From CAZHGD01 sp964531735 (GTDB taxonomy: Bacteria > Armatimonadota > UBA10988), in assembly GCA_964531735.1 (NCBI GenBank), contig CAZHGD010000202.1, positions 1 to 13,052 on the forward strand: 13,052 bases of DNA, read 5' to 3'. Below the pieces are notes generated by a model that was given only the letters and a program-made list of their open reading frames with translations, was not told the DNA's origin and ran no database searches. Both the position numbers and the translations under genes were made by a program. This document shows positions 1-8,300 of the stretch, in pieces. The stretch's first letter is position 1, and every line of letters starts with the position of its first letter.

Positions 1-75
1 CTGGTTGGCACCAAGAGCTTTGACCCGATGGACTATGACTCTGACTCAGCCCTGGATGGTGGGCCGCGAGGTTGA
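1..75 (+). CDS. Possible C-terminal end of an unidentified protein (partial)
   Basis: Frame 1 is open from the window edge and ends at a TGA at 73-75, giving 24 residues that end in ...SALDGGPRG. The stretch is acidic and Gly/Asp-rich (DYDSDSALDGG) and has no motif I recognise. It is too short for a family call. The G+C of the first 60 bases is about 55%, well below the rest of the window, and wobble positions are not strongly G/C, so coding support is weak. Its stop codon falls inside the -35 box of the downstream tRNA promoter. It could equally be non-coding sequence that happens to be open. Confidence 0.3.
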   Translation: MVGTKSFDPMDYDSDSALDGGPRG

Positions 76-99
76 CAAGAGAGCGATCCGTGCTACCAT
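72..99 (+). promoter_or_regulatory. Sigma-70-like promoter of the tRNA-Lys gene
   Basis: A perfect -35 box TTGACA lies at 72-77. A 16-base spacer separates it from TACCAT at 94-99, which matches the TATAAT consensus at 4 of 6 positions. Transcription would start near 105-107, a few bases before the mature tRNA 5' end at 110, which is the usual arrangement for a tRNA promoter. The spacer is one base short of the optimum and the -10 box is imperfect. Confidence 0.6.
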
Positions 100-109
100 G
101 CCGCGTGCC

Positions 110-182
110 GGGTCATTAGCTCAATCGGTAGAGCAGTGGACTCTTAATCCATTGGTTTCAGGTTCGAGTCCTGAATGACCCA
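110..182 (+). tRNA. tRNA-Lys (anticodon CUU)
   Basis: The sequence folds into a complete 73-base cloverleaf. The acceptor stem pairs 110-116 with 175-181 (7 of 7 Watson-Crick). The D stem pairs 119-122 with 131-134 around a loop containing GG. The anticodon stem pairs 136-140 with 148-152, with one G-T pair at its outer end. The anticodon loop is CTCTTAA, with anticodon CTT at 143-145. The T stem pairs 158-162 with 170-174 around TTCGAGT. The discriminator base is A182. CUU reads AAG, so the tRNA charges lysine. The 3' CCA is not encoded (182-184 reads ATT) and must be added by the CCA-adding enzyme. No second tRNA follows. Confidence 0.97.
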
Positions 183-224
183 TTCCCCCTCTTCTTGAGC
201 CGCACCTCCCGGTCGGTTGCCCCG

Positions 225-1133
225 TCACTTCGCGATCATCGCGCCGACCTGATCGATCGCGTTCAGGTGGTGCTGGCGGTGCTTCTCCAGCGTCGGCCGC
301 CAAGGCGCGGTCATGAACCCGAGCAGCCGCTCCGGGGCCACCTGCCGGCGGCAGTACTCCACGGTCAGATGGAAGTTGTCGTCGTTGCTCCAGTTGCTGC
401 CCGTGGGAATCTGGTCGTAACCGGCTGTCTCCAGGTCGACGTATGAGCGGGCCGGCACCACCTCGTCATCGAACCGCGTGGCGTAGTACCAGTTCGACTG
501 CAGCACCGACTGCGGCATCCGCGCCAGGAACTCGTCGTGGTGGTGCCAGATGTCGTCGGACCAGATCCAGGCTCGGGAGCCGTTGCGCGTCACCTCGCCG
601 ACGAGGACCTCGAGGTCGTGCCACCACAGGTCGAGCTGCCGGATGACCACGTACTCGTAGTAGCGCTGGCAGTCGTAGCCCTCTTCGTCCATGCCCAGGT
701 GGAACAACCGCGGGCCGTCGAACAGCGCGACCACCTCGGCGATCAGGTCGCGGCAAGCCTCGTAGTAGAGCGGCGTGGAGACGCAGCGCGAGTACGGCCC
801 CAGCCAGGCGTCGTGCGTGGTGGCGAAGTTGAGCTTGGGAATCGGCTCCAGACCCAGGTCGCGCAGGCGCACGAGCTCTTCGCGCAGCTCCTGACACGTC
901 CAGGCGCCCTCCACCGCCAACTCAGGATGAGACTGCCACTGGACGCCGTCGCCCAGGTCGAGCACCAGCATGTTCATGCCGACCTCGGCCATATGCACCG
1001 TGAGGTCGGTCCACAGACCGCGGTCGCAGCGCAAGTAGGGCGCGAAGCCACGCTCGGGGCACTCGGGCGCGACCCGGTCCTCCCACATGTTGTAGCTGAG
1101 ATGCAGCAGGTTCGCCCAGATGAAGTCGGCCAT
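225..1133 (-). CDS. GH20-like TIM-barrel glycoside hydrolase, cytoplasmic
   Basis: This 302-residue protein is probably a retaining hexosaminidase-like hydrolase acting inside the cell. The motif FHLGMDEEG (His145, Asp149, Glu150) matches the H-x-G-x-D-E signature of GH20 beta-hexosaminidases, where Asp helps position the substrate N-acetyl group and Glu is the acid/base. Aromatic strands follow the barrel pattern (AWIWSDDIW at 188-196, QSNWYYATR at 212-220). It is shorter than classical GH20 enzymes and lacks their N-terminal non-catalytic domain, so it is probably a distant clan member. I chose the ATG at 1131-1133 because GGAG lies 9 bases upstream (complement of 1143-1146). An in-frame ATG at 1215-1217 would add 28 residues but has no Shine-Dalgarno. 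There is no signal peptide with either start. The gene is divergent from the exported hydrolase at 1237. The exact substrate cannot be read from the sequence. Confidence 0.75.
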   Translation of the reverse strand: MADFIWANLLHLSYNMWEDRVAPECPERGFAPYLRCDRGLWTDLTVHMAEVGMNMLVLDLGDGVQWQSHPELAVEGAWTCQELREELVRLRDLGLEPIPKLNFATTHDAWLGPYSRCVSTPLYYEACRDLIAEVVALFDGPRLFHLGMDEEGYDCQRYYEYVVIRQLDLWWHDLEVLVGEVTRNGSRAWIWSDDIWHHHDEFLARMPQSVLQSNWYYATRFDDEVVPARSYVDLETAGYDQIPTGSNWSNDDNFHLTVEYCRRQVAPERLLGFMTAPWRPTLEKHRQHHLNAIDQVGAMIAK

Positions 1134-1236
1134 GGCGACGGTCTCCGTCGCGCCGAGTTCGCCGGTGGGCCGGCCGGTCCTCTGTCGGCGGGAGGGATCA
1201 CGTCGCGCGTGCGGCATCTAGCCACGGGAGAAGGCC
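1134..1236. promoter_or_regulatory. Divergent intergenic region between the two hydrolase genes
   Basis: This 103-base gap separates two divergent starts and must hold both 5' control regions if the genes have their own promoters. Shine-Dalgarno sequences are visible on each side: GGAG at 1227-1230 for the plus-strand gene, and the complement of GGAG at 1143-1146 for the minus-strand gene. The gap is GC-rich and I cannot assign a convincing -35/-10 pair or an operator palindrome. Confidence 0.4.
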
Positions 1237-4023
1237 ATGCTCCGCCTTGCCGGCCTGGTGTTGCTGACCGCCGTGACGGTGGCGAACGCCCGCGAATTGG
1301 CCACCGGCGACGGGTTGTCCTTGCAGATGGACGACCGCGGCGCCGTCACGCAGGTGCGCGTCGGGGCCGACGAGCTGCGCCTGACCCGGCCGGGCGGCTG
1401 CTACGTGGCCGACGTGGCGGGCATCGCGGCGCGCGAGGTCGACCTGGTCGACAACCCGAGCTTCGAGACGCTCGCGGCCGGCCGGCCGACCGGCTGGGAC
1501 GTGGGCCAGGACTGGTCGCTGGACCAGACCGTGGCCCGGACCGGCCGGTGCTCGATGAAGGTGCAGTTGGCCGCGGCGCGGCCGTCCGGCGGCCTGAGCA
1601 TCGAGCTGCCCGTCCAGCCGAACACGCCTTACCGCGTGTCGATGTGGCTGAAGACCGCCGGTTGCGCGCCGTCCTTCTACACCGTGCAACTCGACGCCGC
1701 AGGCCGACCCGATCCCGATCATCCGCAGGTCTGCATCAGCCACGCCAACAAGCACTCCGACTGGTTCCAGCTCAGCTCCGATCTGGTCACCTCGCCAGTC
1801 TGCCGCCGGCTCCGCGTGTACTCCAACCTCTGGCACCAGGTCGGCACCGCCTGGCTGGACGATGTGGCGGTGCGCTGTCTGGCCGACGACTACCTGACGC
1901 CGCAGCAGTTGGCCCTGGGCCGGGTGGAGCCGCTGGCTGACGGCGTCAGACAGCAGTGGGAGTCCCCTGAGCAGGCCCTGGCGATGACGACCACCTGGCG
2001 CGCCGTCGGCGATCAGGTGCTGGTCGACGGCGAAGTGCGCGACACCTCGGGCCGCGACCGCGCGGTGACCGTCTCGGTGCGTCTGCCGCTGGCCGCCGAA
2101 GGCTGGACCTGGTACGACGACCTGTCGCGCCGGCAGGCCATCACGCCGGGCGTCACCTACGGCGCCGCGCGAGTGCTGGGCGACCGGCGGGTCATCTCGC
2201 TGTACCCGTTCGCGGCGCTGGGCAACGACCGAGCCGCTCTGGCGCTGGCGGTGCCGCTCGATGAGCCGCGCATGTTCCGGCTGTCGTACGACACCGTCAA
2301 CGGCTACTGCCTCAACTGGGAGTTCGGGCTGGCCAAAGACGCCACCAAGCACCCGCGCCGAGCCACCTTCCAGGCTCTGCTCTACCGCCTCGATCCGCGC
2401 TGGGGCTTCCGCTCGGCGGCGCAACGTTACTACGAGCTGCGGCCGCAGCACTTCACCGTGCGCCTCAGCCAGCCGGGCGGTGCTGGGTTCATGCAGCCGG
2501 TGGCCGACTGGAACGACCCGAAGGTGTTCCCCAGCGCCACCTCCATCTGGAACTACCATCAGCGTGAGGCGAAGGAGCTGCACCAGCGCGAAGCGACGCG
2601 GCTGTACTCGTACACCGAGTTCACCGGTTGGTGGGGCTGGGCGCTGGGCATCACGCCCGAGCAGGCGAAGCAGCGTCCGACGCCCGCGGCGGCCTGGGCG
2701 AGGGTGGGCGAGCTGGCCCAGACGACGAACCCGAACCAGAACGTGGCGCGGTGCATCCTCAACTGCGTGCCGCACGGCCGCGATGGGCGGCGGTTGCTGC
2801 ACACCGACTACGAGGCCCAGTGGGGCGGGTACAACTACCTCTGCAACCCGGACCCCGAAATCGAGGGCATCGGCGGGCGCACCAACCGGTTCAGTCTGAC
2901 CTGGGAGCGCGAGGTGTCGCAGGTCGACGCGTTCGGGCTCGATGGCATGTACTTCGATTGCGCCTTCGTCTTCGCTGTCGACAACTTCCGCCGCGAGCAT
3001 TTCCGTTGGTCCGACTATCCGCTGGTCTTCGACCACCAGAGCAAACAGCCGGTCCTGCCCATGGTCTTCTCCATCCACGAGTGCGCCAAGGCCATTGCCG
3101 ACGCGATGCACGCGCGCGGCAAGACCACCATGGCCAACTACAGCGTCACCGACTTCGCGACCGAGCTGTTTTGCGCGCCGCTGGTCGACCTGCTGGGCAA
3201 CGAGATGCTCTGGACCTGGACCGGCGATCCGAAGCTGTCGTTGCAACGAGTGTTGGCCTACCGCAAGCCGGTGAGCATGTCGTGGCAGGAGGCCAAGCTC
3301 GGCTGGCCCGACGGCACCAAGGAGCGGGAGCTGAAGCAGGCCATGCTCTACGGCACGTTCTACCAGCTCAGCCGGCTCGATCCCGAGCTGCGCGAGCGGT
3401 GGGTGCCGCTGACCCGCCGGCTGCACAACGCCGGCTGGGAGCCGATCACGCTGGCCTCGGCCACGGGCGGCGAGCGGCTGCGGCTGGAGCGGTTCGGCCG
3501 CGTGGCCGATGGCAACCTGCACTTCGCCGTGCGCAACGACGGCGCCCAGCCGGCCACCGTGGCGCTGACGTTCGAGGCGGCGCCGCTGGGCTTGGCCGGG
3601 CGCGGCGACCTGCGCCTCTGGCGGGCTCGCGACTCGTGGGCCGCCGAGGTGCTGGACGGGCAACGCGGCGACACGGCTTGGACGGCCAGTCTGCCGGTGC
3701 CCGCCGGCGACACGGTGGTGCTCCGCGTCGGCGCGCCAGCCGACCTGGCCCGCGACCAGGTGGCCGAGTTGCCGCAGTTGCTGACCGTGGCCGGCGCGTG
3801 GCGCCAAGCGCTGGACGCCGCGACCACCACGCCGGACTACGCGGGCCTGGCCCAGCCACGGCTGCACCGCGTGGCGCTCAACGCGCTGGCCGAGCAGCTC
3901 ACCGAGCCGATGCTGGGCCAAGTACCGGCCGAACGCGCGGCCTGGGCGCGCCGTCTGCGCGAGAACGTGGCCCTGGCGCAACGCCGCGTCCGCGCCGCGC
4001 TGGCCTACCTGCCGCCGGGGTAG
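1237..4023 (+). CDS. Exported glycoside-hydrolase-like protein with N-terminal carbohydrate-binding module
   Basis: This 928-residue protein begins with a clear signal peptide: Arg3, hydrophobic core LAGLVLLTAVTV, cleavage probably after ANA at 18. Residues about 70-215 resemble a CBM4/9-type jelly-roll binding module (DNPSFE at 72-77, GWDV, TGRCSMKV, NTPYRVSMWLKT, WLDDVAV). Residues about 220-400 are beta-rich. A barrel-like region spans about 400-740 and contains GLDGMYFD (567-574), the strand-end pattern of clan GH-D/GH31-type hydrolases, where such an Asp is catalytic. GNEMLWTW (654-661) offers a second acidic candidate. A beta domain (about 740-830) and a helical tail follow. Likely role: hydrolysis of an external or periplasmic polysaccharide or glycoside. 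The catalytic pair and substrate are inference. The start is supported by GGAG at 1227-1230, 6 bases before the ATG. I cannot place it in a named GH family. Confidence 0.8.
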   Translation: MLRLAGLVLLTAVTVANARELATGDGLSLQMDDRGAVTQVRVGADELRLTRPGGCYVADVAGIAAREVDLVDNPSFETLAAGRPTGWDVGQDWSLDQTVARTGRCSMKVQLAAARPSGGLSIELPVQPNTPYRVSMWLKTAGCAPSFYTVQLDAAGRPDPDHPQVCISHANKHSDWFQLSSDLVTSPVCRRLRVYSNLWHQVGTAWLDDVAVRCLADDYLTPQQLALGRVEPLADGVRQQWESPEQALAMTTTWRAVGDQVLVDGEVRDTSGRDRAVTVSVRLPLAAEGWTWYDDLSRRQAITPGVTYGAARVLGDRRVISLYPFAALGNDRAALALAVPLDEPRMFRLSYDTVNGYCLNWEFGLAKDATKHPRRATFQALLYRLDPRWGFRSAAQRYYELRPQHFTVRLSQPGGAGFMQPVADWNDPKVFPSATSIWNYHQREAKELHQREATRLYSYTEFTGWWGWALGITPEQAKQRPTPAAAWARVGELAQTTNPNQNVARCILNCVPHGRDGRRLLHTDYEAQWGGYNYLCNPDPEIEGIGGRTNRFSLTWEREVSQVDAFGLDGMYFDCAFVFAVDNFRREHFRWSDYPLVFDHQSKQPVLPMVFSIHECAKAIADAMHARGKTTMANYSVTDFATELFCAPLVDLLGNEMLWTWTGDPKLSLQRVLAYRKPVSMSWQEAKLGWPDGTKERELKQAMLYGTFYQLSRLDPELRERWVPLTRRLHNAGWEPITLASATGGERLRLERFGRVADGNLHFAVRNDGAQPATVALTFEAAPLGLAGRGDLRLWRARDSWAAEVLDGQRGDTAWTASLPVPAGDTVVLRVGAPADLARDQVAELPQLLTVAGAWRQALDAATTTPDYAGLAQPRLHRVALNALAEQLTEPMLGQVPAERAAWARRLRENVALAQRRVRAALAYLPPG

Positions 4024-4086
4024 GCGCCGGTCCGCTCGAGCGTCGGTCGGTGAGCCGGCCAGGTGGCTGAGCAGGGCCAACAGGAG

Positions 4087-4230
4087 GGCCGGCTCGGCAA
4101 GGGGCGCGCTCTCCCGCTCGTCGTCGGCGTCGGTCGGCGCATGCAGCAAGACGTGGCCACGGCCTCTGGTCTGAACGGCCGGCTCGGCTGGAGCCTCGCC
4201 CTCCCGCTCGTCGGCACTGCCGGTCGGCGG
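4087..4230. repeat. Diverged direct repeat, 54-base unit with 90-base period
   Basis: Units 4087-4140 and 4177-4230 align without gaps at an exact offset of 90 bases. They share GGCCGGCTCGGC (12 of 12), then differ over a 12-base variable block, then share CTCCCGCTCG (10 of 10), differ over 10 bases, and share CGGTCGGCG (9 of 9). Each unit is therefore fixed blocks around variable blocks. The variable block of the first unit is AAGGGGCGCGCT and of the second TGGAGCCTCGCC. The second unit overlaps the left arm of the 32-base inverted repeat. Confidence 0.75.
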
Positions 4231-4318
4231 GTGCGCGAACGGTAGGCCCGGGGCTCTGACCGGGCGGGTGGCCTTGGCGCGCCGCCGGGAGGGCGAGGCT
4301 CCAGCCGAGCCGGCCGTT
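4174..4318. repeat. Perfect 32-base inverted repeat
   Basis: The arm at 4174-4205 (begins AACGGCCGGCTCGGC, ends CTCGCCCTCCC) is the exact reverse complement of the arm at 4287-4318. The arms are separated by 81 bases. Beyond the 32 bases the flanks do not match, and I see no target-site duplication next to either outer end, so this looks like two opposed copies of a REP-like element and not a MITE with terminal repeats. Transcribed from either side it could form a very stable 32-bp stem between two convergent genes. Confidence 0.85.
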
Positions 4319-4360
4319 GGGCGTGACAACGAGCATCCGGCCCACGCTCGGCTCCAGCCG

Positions 4361-5344
4361 TCAACCGACGCACACGTAGTCGCGGCCGTCAACGCGGCCC
4401 AGTTCGGCCAGGCGTTGGCGCGTCGCCTCGCGGCGACCGAAGACGCCGACCGTAACCAGGACGGGTGCCGCGAACTCGACGAGCTTCTCCGGGCCGTGGA
4501 TCTCGACGCCCCGGATGCGCTCACCCAGTGGCCCGTCGGCGAAGTCGAGGTGCGCCACGACGGTCAGGCCGGCCCGCGTCGCCAGCCGGGACCAGACCTT
4601 GCCGGCTTCGCCACTGCCCCAGATGACCACTTCCTGCGCCCCGCTCAGGAAGGTCTCGCGGAGGTGGCCCATCTTGCACTCGCGGAACGCCGCGCGCCGG
4701 TACGGGCCGCCGCCGCGGCTCAGCCGCGAGGGGTGGTCGCGCCAGTAGTGCAGTACCTGCGGCAGCTTTGCGAACCGCGCGCCGTGACGCCAGAGCCGCA
4801 GCCAGAGGTCATAGTCTTCGGGCCAGCCGACATCGCGATAGCCGCCCACCTCGCGCAGGAGCGCCGTGGGCAGCATCACCGACGGGTGGGCGAACGGCGA
4901 CTCCACGAACAGGTCACGCACGATGGCCTCGTGCGTGACCAGGCCGTTGAGCCAGTCGAGGTAGCGCTCGAAGCCCTCACTCAGCGTCTCACGCGGGAAC
5001 CAGGCCACGCCGCAGCCGAGCACGCCGTCGAACGCGGCGTCGCGCTGTCGGCGCAGCCGGTCGCGGTGCATGAGGTCGTCCGCATCGAACCGCGCCAGCC
5101 AGGCGCCTCGGCACGCGGCCAGCCCGGCGTTGAGCGCGGCCACCAGCCCTTCGTGCGGCCGGTGGAACACGCGCAAACGCGGCTCAGTGGTGCTCAAGGC
5201 GGCCAGCAGCTCGCCGGAGCCATCCGTCGAGCCATCGTCAACGGCGACCAGTTCCCAGTCGTCACCAGACTGCCGGCTGACACTCGCCACGGCGTGCCGG
5301 AGCGTCGCCGCAGCGTTGTAGACCGGCATGAGGACGCTGATCAT
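4361..5344 (-). CDS. GT2-type glycosyltransferase with C-terminal Rossmann-like domain
   Basis: The 327-residue protein starts with the GT-A fold signature ISVLMPVYNAAATLRHAVAS, followed by VAVDDGSTDGS (34-43) for the nucleotide-sugar and the metal-binding RFDADD (Asp87-Ala-Asp89). WPEDYDLWLR (174-183) carries the ED motif that usually includes the catalytic base. The transferase part ends near 230. Residues 237-327 are a second domain with EVVIWGSGEAGKVW, a GxGxxG dinucleotide-fold glycine loop like that of PglD-type N-terminal domains. No signal peptide or membrane helix is visible, so it probably acts at the cytoplasmic face on a lipid-linked or surface glycan. The start overlaps the upstream S55 gene stop (ATGA), with AGAAGG 4 bases upstream (complement of 5349-5354), which implies translational coupling. 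It is the last gene of the minus-strand cluster. Donor and acceptor are unknown. Confidence 0.88.
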   Translation of the reverse strand: MISVLMPVYNAAATLRHAVASVSRQSGDDWELVAVDDGSTDGSGELLAALSTTEPRLRVFHRPHEGLVAALNAGLAACRGAWLARFDADDLMHRDRLRRQRDAAFDGVLGCGVAWFPRETLSEGFERYLDWLNGLVTHEAIVRDLFVESPFAHPSVMLPTALLREVGGYRDVGWPEDYDLWLRLWRHGARFAKLPQVLHYWRDHPSRLSRGGGPYRRAAFRECKMGHLRETFLSGAQEVVIWGSGEAGKVWSRLATRAGLTVVAHLDFADGPLGERIRGVEIHGPEKLVEFAAPVLVTVGVFGRREATRQRLAELGRVDGRDYVCVG

Positions 5345-8300
5345 CCGCCCTTCTTGGCCGGCACGGTCACCGGGCGCTTGACCTCGGTCCAGTTGCCGGC
5401 GGCGTCCTGCGCGCGCAGCTCGATGGTGTGCTCGCCCGGCTTCAGGTGCAGCGTGCGGACCAGGACCGTCTCGACCTCACTGTCGAACAGGCCATCCTGC
5501 GGCAGCGCCGGCAGCCAGGTGCCGCCGTCGAGGCGCCATTCGGCGCTGCGTAGCGCCAGGTTGTCGGTCAGGACCGCGGTCAGCTCGATCTGGTCACCCA
5601 CGACGCGCACCGGGCCGAGGGCGACCTTCGGGGGCGTGTTGTCGATGACCAGCACCTCGGAGGTCTCCTCGGCCTGCTTCGGCTGGTCCGGGTTGTTCAG
5701 CACATCGTCGGCCACGACGCGCACGCGGTAGCGGCCGTCCGGCCAGGCCTTGGTGTCCAGATCGACCTTGCCCTGGCTGGCCGGCACCTCCTGCGCGAGC
5801 ACCTTCCACTCCGTGGCCCCTTCGGGCCGGATGTACACGGTCACCAGCGGCTGGTCGCCGTTCGGGTCGACGACCTTCCAGCGCACGGCTTGCTTGCCGC
5901 GCCAGGTGTCACCGCTGCCCGGCGCCTCGATACCCACCTGGGGCGGCAGGTTGAGATGCACGTAGTAGACGCGCACGGTGCGCACGCGCGGCCCGCCGGC
6001 GGGGCCGGCGCGGAGCTTCAGGCGGTACTGCAGGTAGCGGGCCGCCGGACTGTTGACGCGGCCGGCGGCGTTGGCCCAGCCGCTCCAGTCGTCACCGGTC
6101 TTGGCGCTGTTGCCGCTCCGCGTCTCGATGGTCACGGCGGCCCCGGCGGCGCCTTCCACGCCCAGCTCGATGGCGCCCCAGCGGGCCGGCGCGCCGGCAT
6201 CCAGCACGGCCGATTCGAAGGTGCCCTCGGCGGCGGCCGGCAGCGTCAGTCGGACGGCCTGCGCCGCATCGCTGCCGAACGCGATCACCTGCTGCGGCGC
6301 CACCGCCGCCAGGGCGGTCACCGCGAGGCTGTCGATCTGTGCCACGCGGCGCCGTTTCTCCGCCGGCACATCGCAGACCCACAGCGTGCTCGACGCGGCC
6401 GGGTTCTTGGCCTTGACCGAGACCATGAGGCCCAGCGAGGTGGGCAGCAGCGCCGTGATGGCGGGGCCATCGAACGGACCGATGGCTCTCGGGGGCGCAT
6501 TGGCGGCCAGCACGTGCAGGGCGTTGCCGTCGCCATAGACGACCGTGCCGCTGTCCAGCACAGTCATGGCCGCGACGGCATCGCCGGTGGCCGCCACCAC
6601 CTGCGTGTCGGTGCCGCACCGGCGGATGATGCGGCCGGGATTGGTGCCGGACAGGTAGAGGGTGCCGTCGGTCGCCTCAGCCAGGGCCAGCAGGTGCGCG
6701 CAGTCGCTCTCGAACAGCGTAGTCGTCCGCCCGCCAGCGATCTGCAGCAGCCGCGCCGGTCGGCCGGTCACGGCCAACAGGGCGCCGGCCCGGGTGCGCA
6801 GCAGTCGCCAGACGTAGGTGGCGCCGGTGGCCGCCACGTCGGTCACCTTGCCGTCGGCGCCCAGGCGGCGCAGGCGGCCGCTCGGCGCCGTGGCGAAGTA
6901 GACGCCGTCGGGCGCGCAGACGATGGCGGTGATCACCGGCTCGGGCGCCTTCCAGGCGACTTCCAGCTTGCCGTCGGCGGTCAGTCGCAGCAACTCGCCG
7001 TTGTTGCCGGTGCCCACATAGCAGCGCCCCTGGCCATCGTGGTCCGCGCACCAGAACAGTGGCTCGTGCCCGCGGGCGAGCACCTTGGTGCCGAGCCCCA
7101 GCATCAGGCCGCCGTCGGAAGCGACGCCGAGGTCGCGCAGCTCACCGGCCAGGAAGTCCTTGGCACTGCGGTGGAGCCATGAGCGCGTGGCGCGTCCCGG
7201 CGGCACGCTGTCGCTGCGCGTGCTGCTGTCACTGGTGGTGGGCTTGGTCGCGTCCACCTTCGGCGGCTCGGGCCGGCGCGGCGGTCGCGGTGCGTCGTCG
7301 GCCTTTGCGGCCAGGGCCGACCAGTCGCCACCGGTGACGGCGGCCGCCGTCTGGCCGATGCGCTGCCAGAGCGACAGTGGCCCGGTCGCATCGCGCAAGC
7401 GGCTCGGACCCGGGTCGGCCAGCTCGGGCAGCACCTGAACCGACGACGGCTGCGCGGGCGGTGTGCCTTCGCTGCCGCCGGTCGGCGCGCCGTCGATGGC
7501 GATCTGCGCGGTGGCGCCGTTCAGCACCACCAGGTCGCACGGCTTGGCCACGCGCACCGCGGTCTGGCCGCGAGCCAGGTCGGTGGTGCCGGAGTTGCTC
7601 AGCAGCTCGTCGAGCAGCGGCGGCGGCGCCGGGAAGGTCTCGCCACGCACGGCCAGATCGGCCTGCGGCAGCGCCAGGTAGACCACCAGCGACTGGTTGT
7701 CGGTGTCGGTCTCGGCGAACGCGCGCAGGTACTGATCCGTGTTCTGCGGCGGCGGCGCGAGGAGCTTCAGCGCGTTGCGCATGGTCGGCTCGGCGGCGCC
7801 ACCGGCCACAATCAGCCGCGTACGGCCCGCCGTGGCGTTGGCCGGCACTTTCAGCTCGATGGACTCATGCCGGACCTGCCCGTCGCGGCGGCGCCGCAGG
7901 TCGAGTTCCACGCGCACGGTCTCGCCCGGCTCCACCACCGCGCGGTCGACGTAGGCGCGCGAGATGACGGCGGAGTCGTCGCCGCGGCGGACCGTCAGGT
8001 CGACCTTGACCGCCTCGATGGGCAGCCGGCCGAAGGGATTGTTGAGCACCGTCTGGAGCGACGCCGCCAGATCGCCGAGGAGCGCCTGCTGGGGTGGCCC
8101 GGTGACCGGACCGACCTGCCGCCGAACCACCGGCGGCGCGCCTTGGCACTTGACCTCGGTGCGCACGTGGTACATCGAGGTGGGCAACATGCCGACCCAG
8201 GTCTGCACGGCATCGACGGCGACCGAGAGGGCCAGTGGCGCGCTCAGGTCGTCATCGTCGGCGATGCGGCAGTTGAGGGTGCGCGTCAGGCCGCGGTCGG

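Larger units (their letters stand above)
4024..4360. other. Convergent gene-free spacer filled with GC-rich repeats
   Basis: This 337-base spacer lies between the ends of two convergent genes. Open frames cross it on both strands, but their peptides are just the repeat translated (for example GEAPAEPA), a pattern often seen as false ORFs in GC-rich genomes. It contains a diverged direct repeat at 4087-4140 and 4177-4230, a perfect inverted repeat with arms 4174-4205 and 4287-4318, and a short GGCTCCAGCCG remnant at 4350-4360 next to the glycosyltransferase stop. That remnant can form a 5-base-pair hairpin (4349-4360). I see no AT-rich promoter and no T-tract terminator. The inverted repeat could help end transcription from both sides. 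Confidence 0.7.

Noticed and set aside
1134..1217. 28-residue upstream extension of the GH20-like protein
   Set aside because: The upstream ATG lacks a Shine-Dalgarno, the added residues are Arg/Pro-rich, and the ATG at 1131-1133 has GGAG at a workable distance.
537..1940. 467-residue open frame on the plus strand
   Set aside because: It is antisense to the GH20-like gene and then out of frame across the start of the exported hydrolase; composition and lack of motifs mark it as a shadow.
4174..4318. Possible MITE with terminal inverted repeats
   Set aside because: No flanking target-site duplication is visible (CTCTGGTCTG on the left, GGGCGTGACA on the right), and the left arm belongs to a separate direct repeat unit.
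4087..4318. CRISPR-like array
   Set aside because: Only two direct units plus one inverted copy exist, the internal blocks are not spacer-like, and no cas gene is present.
1198..4524. 1108-residue open frame on the minus strand
   Set aside because: It runs antisense to the exported hydrolase and through the repeat spacer. Its peptide is low-complexity Arg/Ala/Gly/Pro-rich with no domain, whereas the plus-strand gene has a signal peptide, Shine-Dalgarno and recognisable motifs. Long antisense frames are expected at this G+C.
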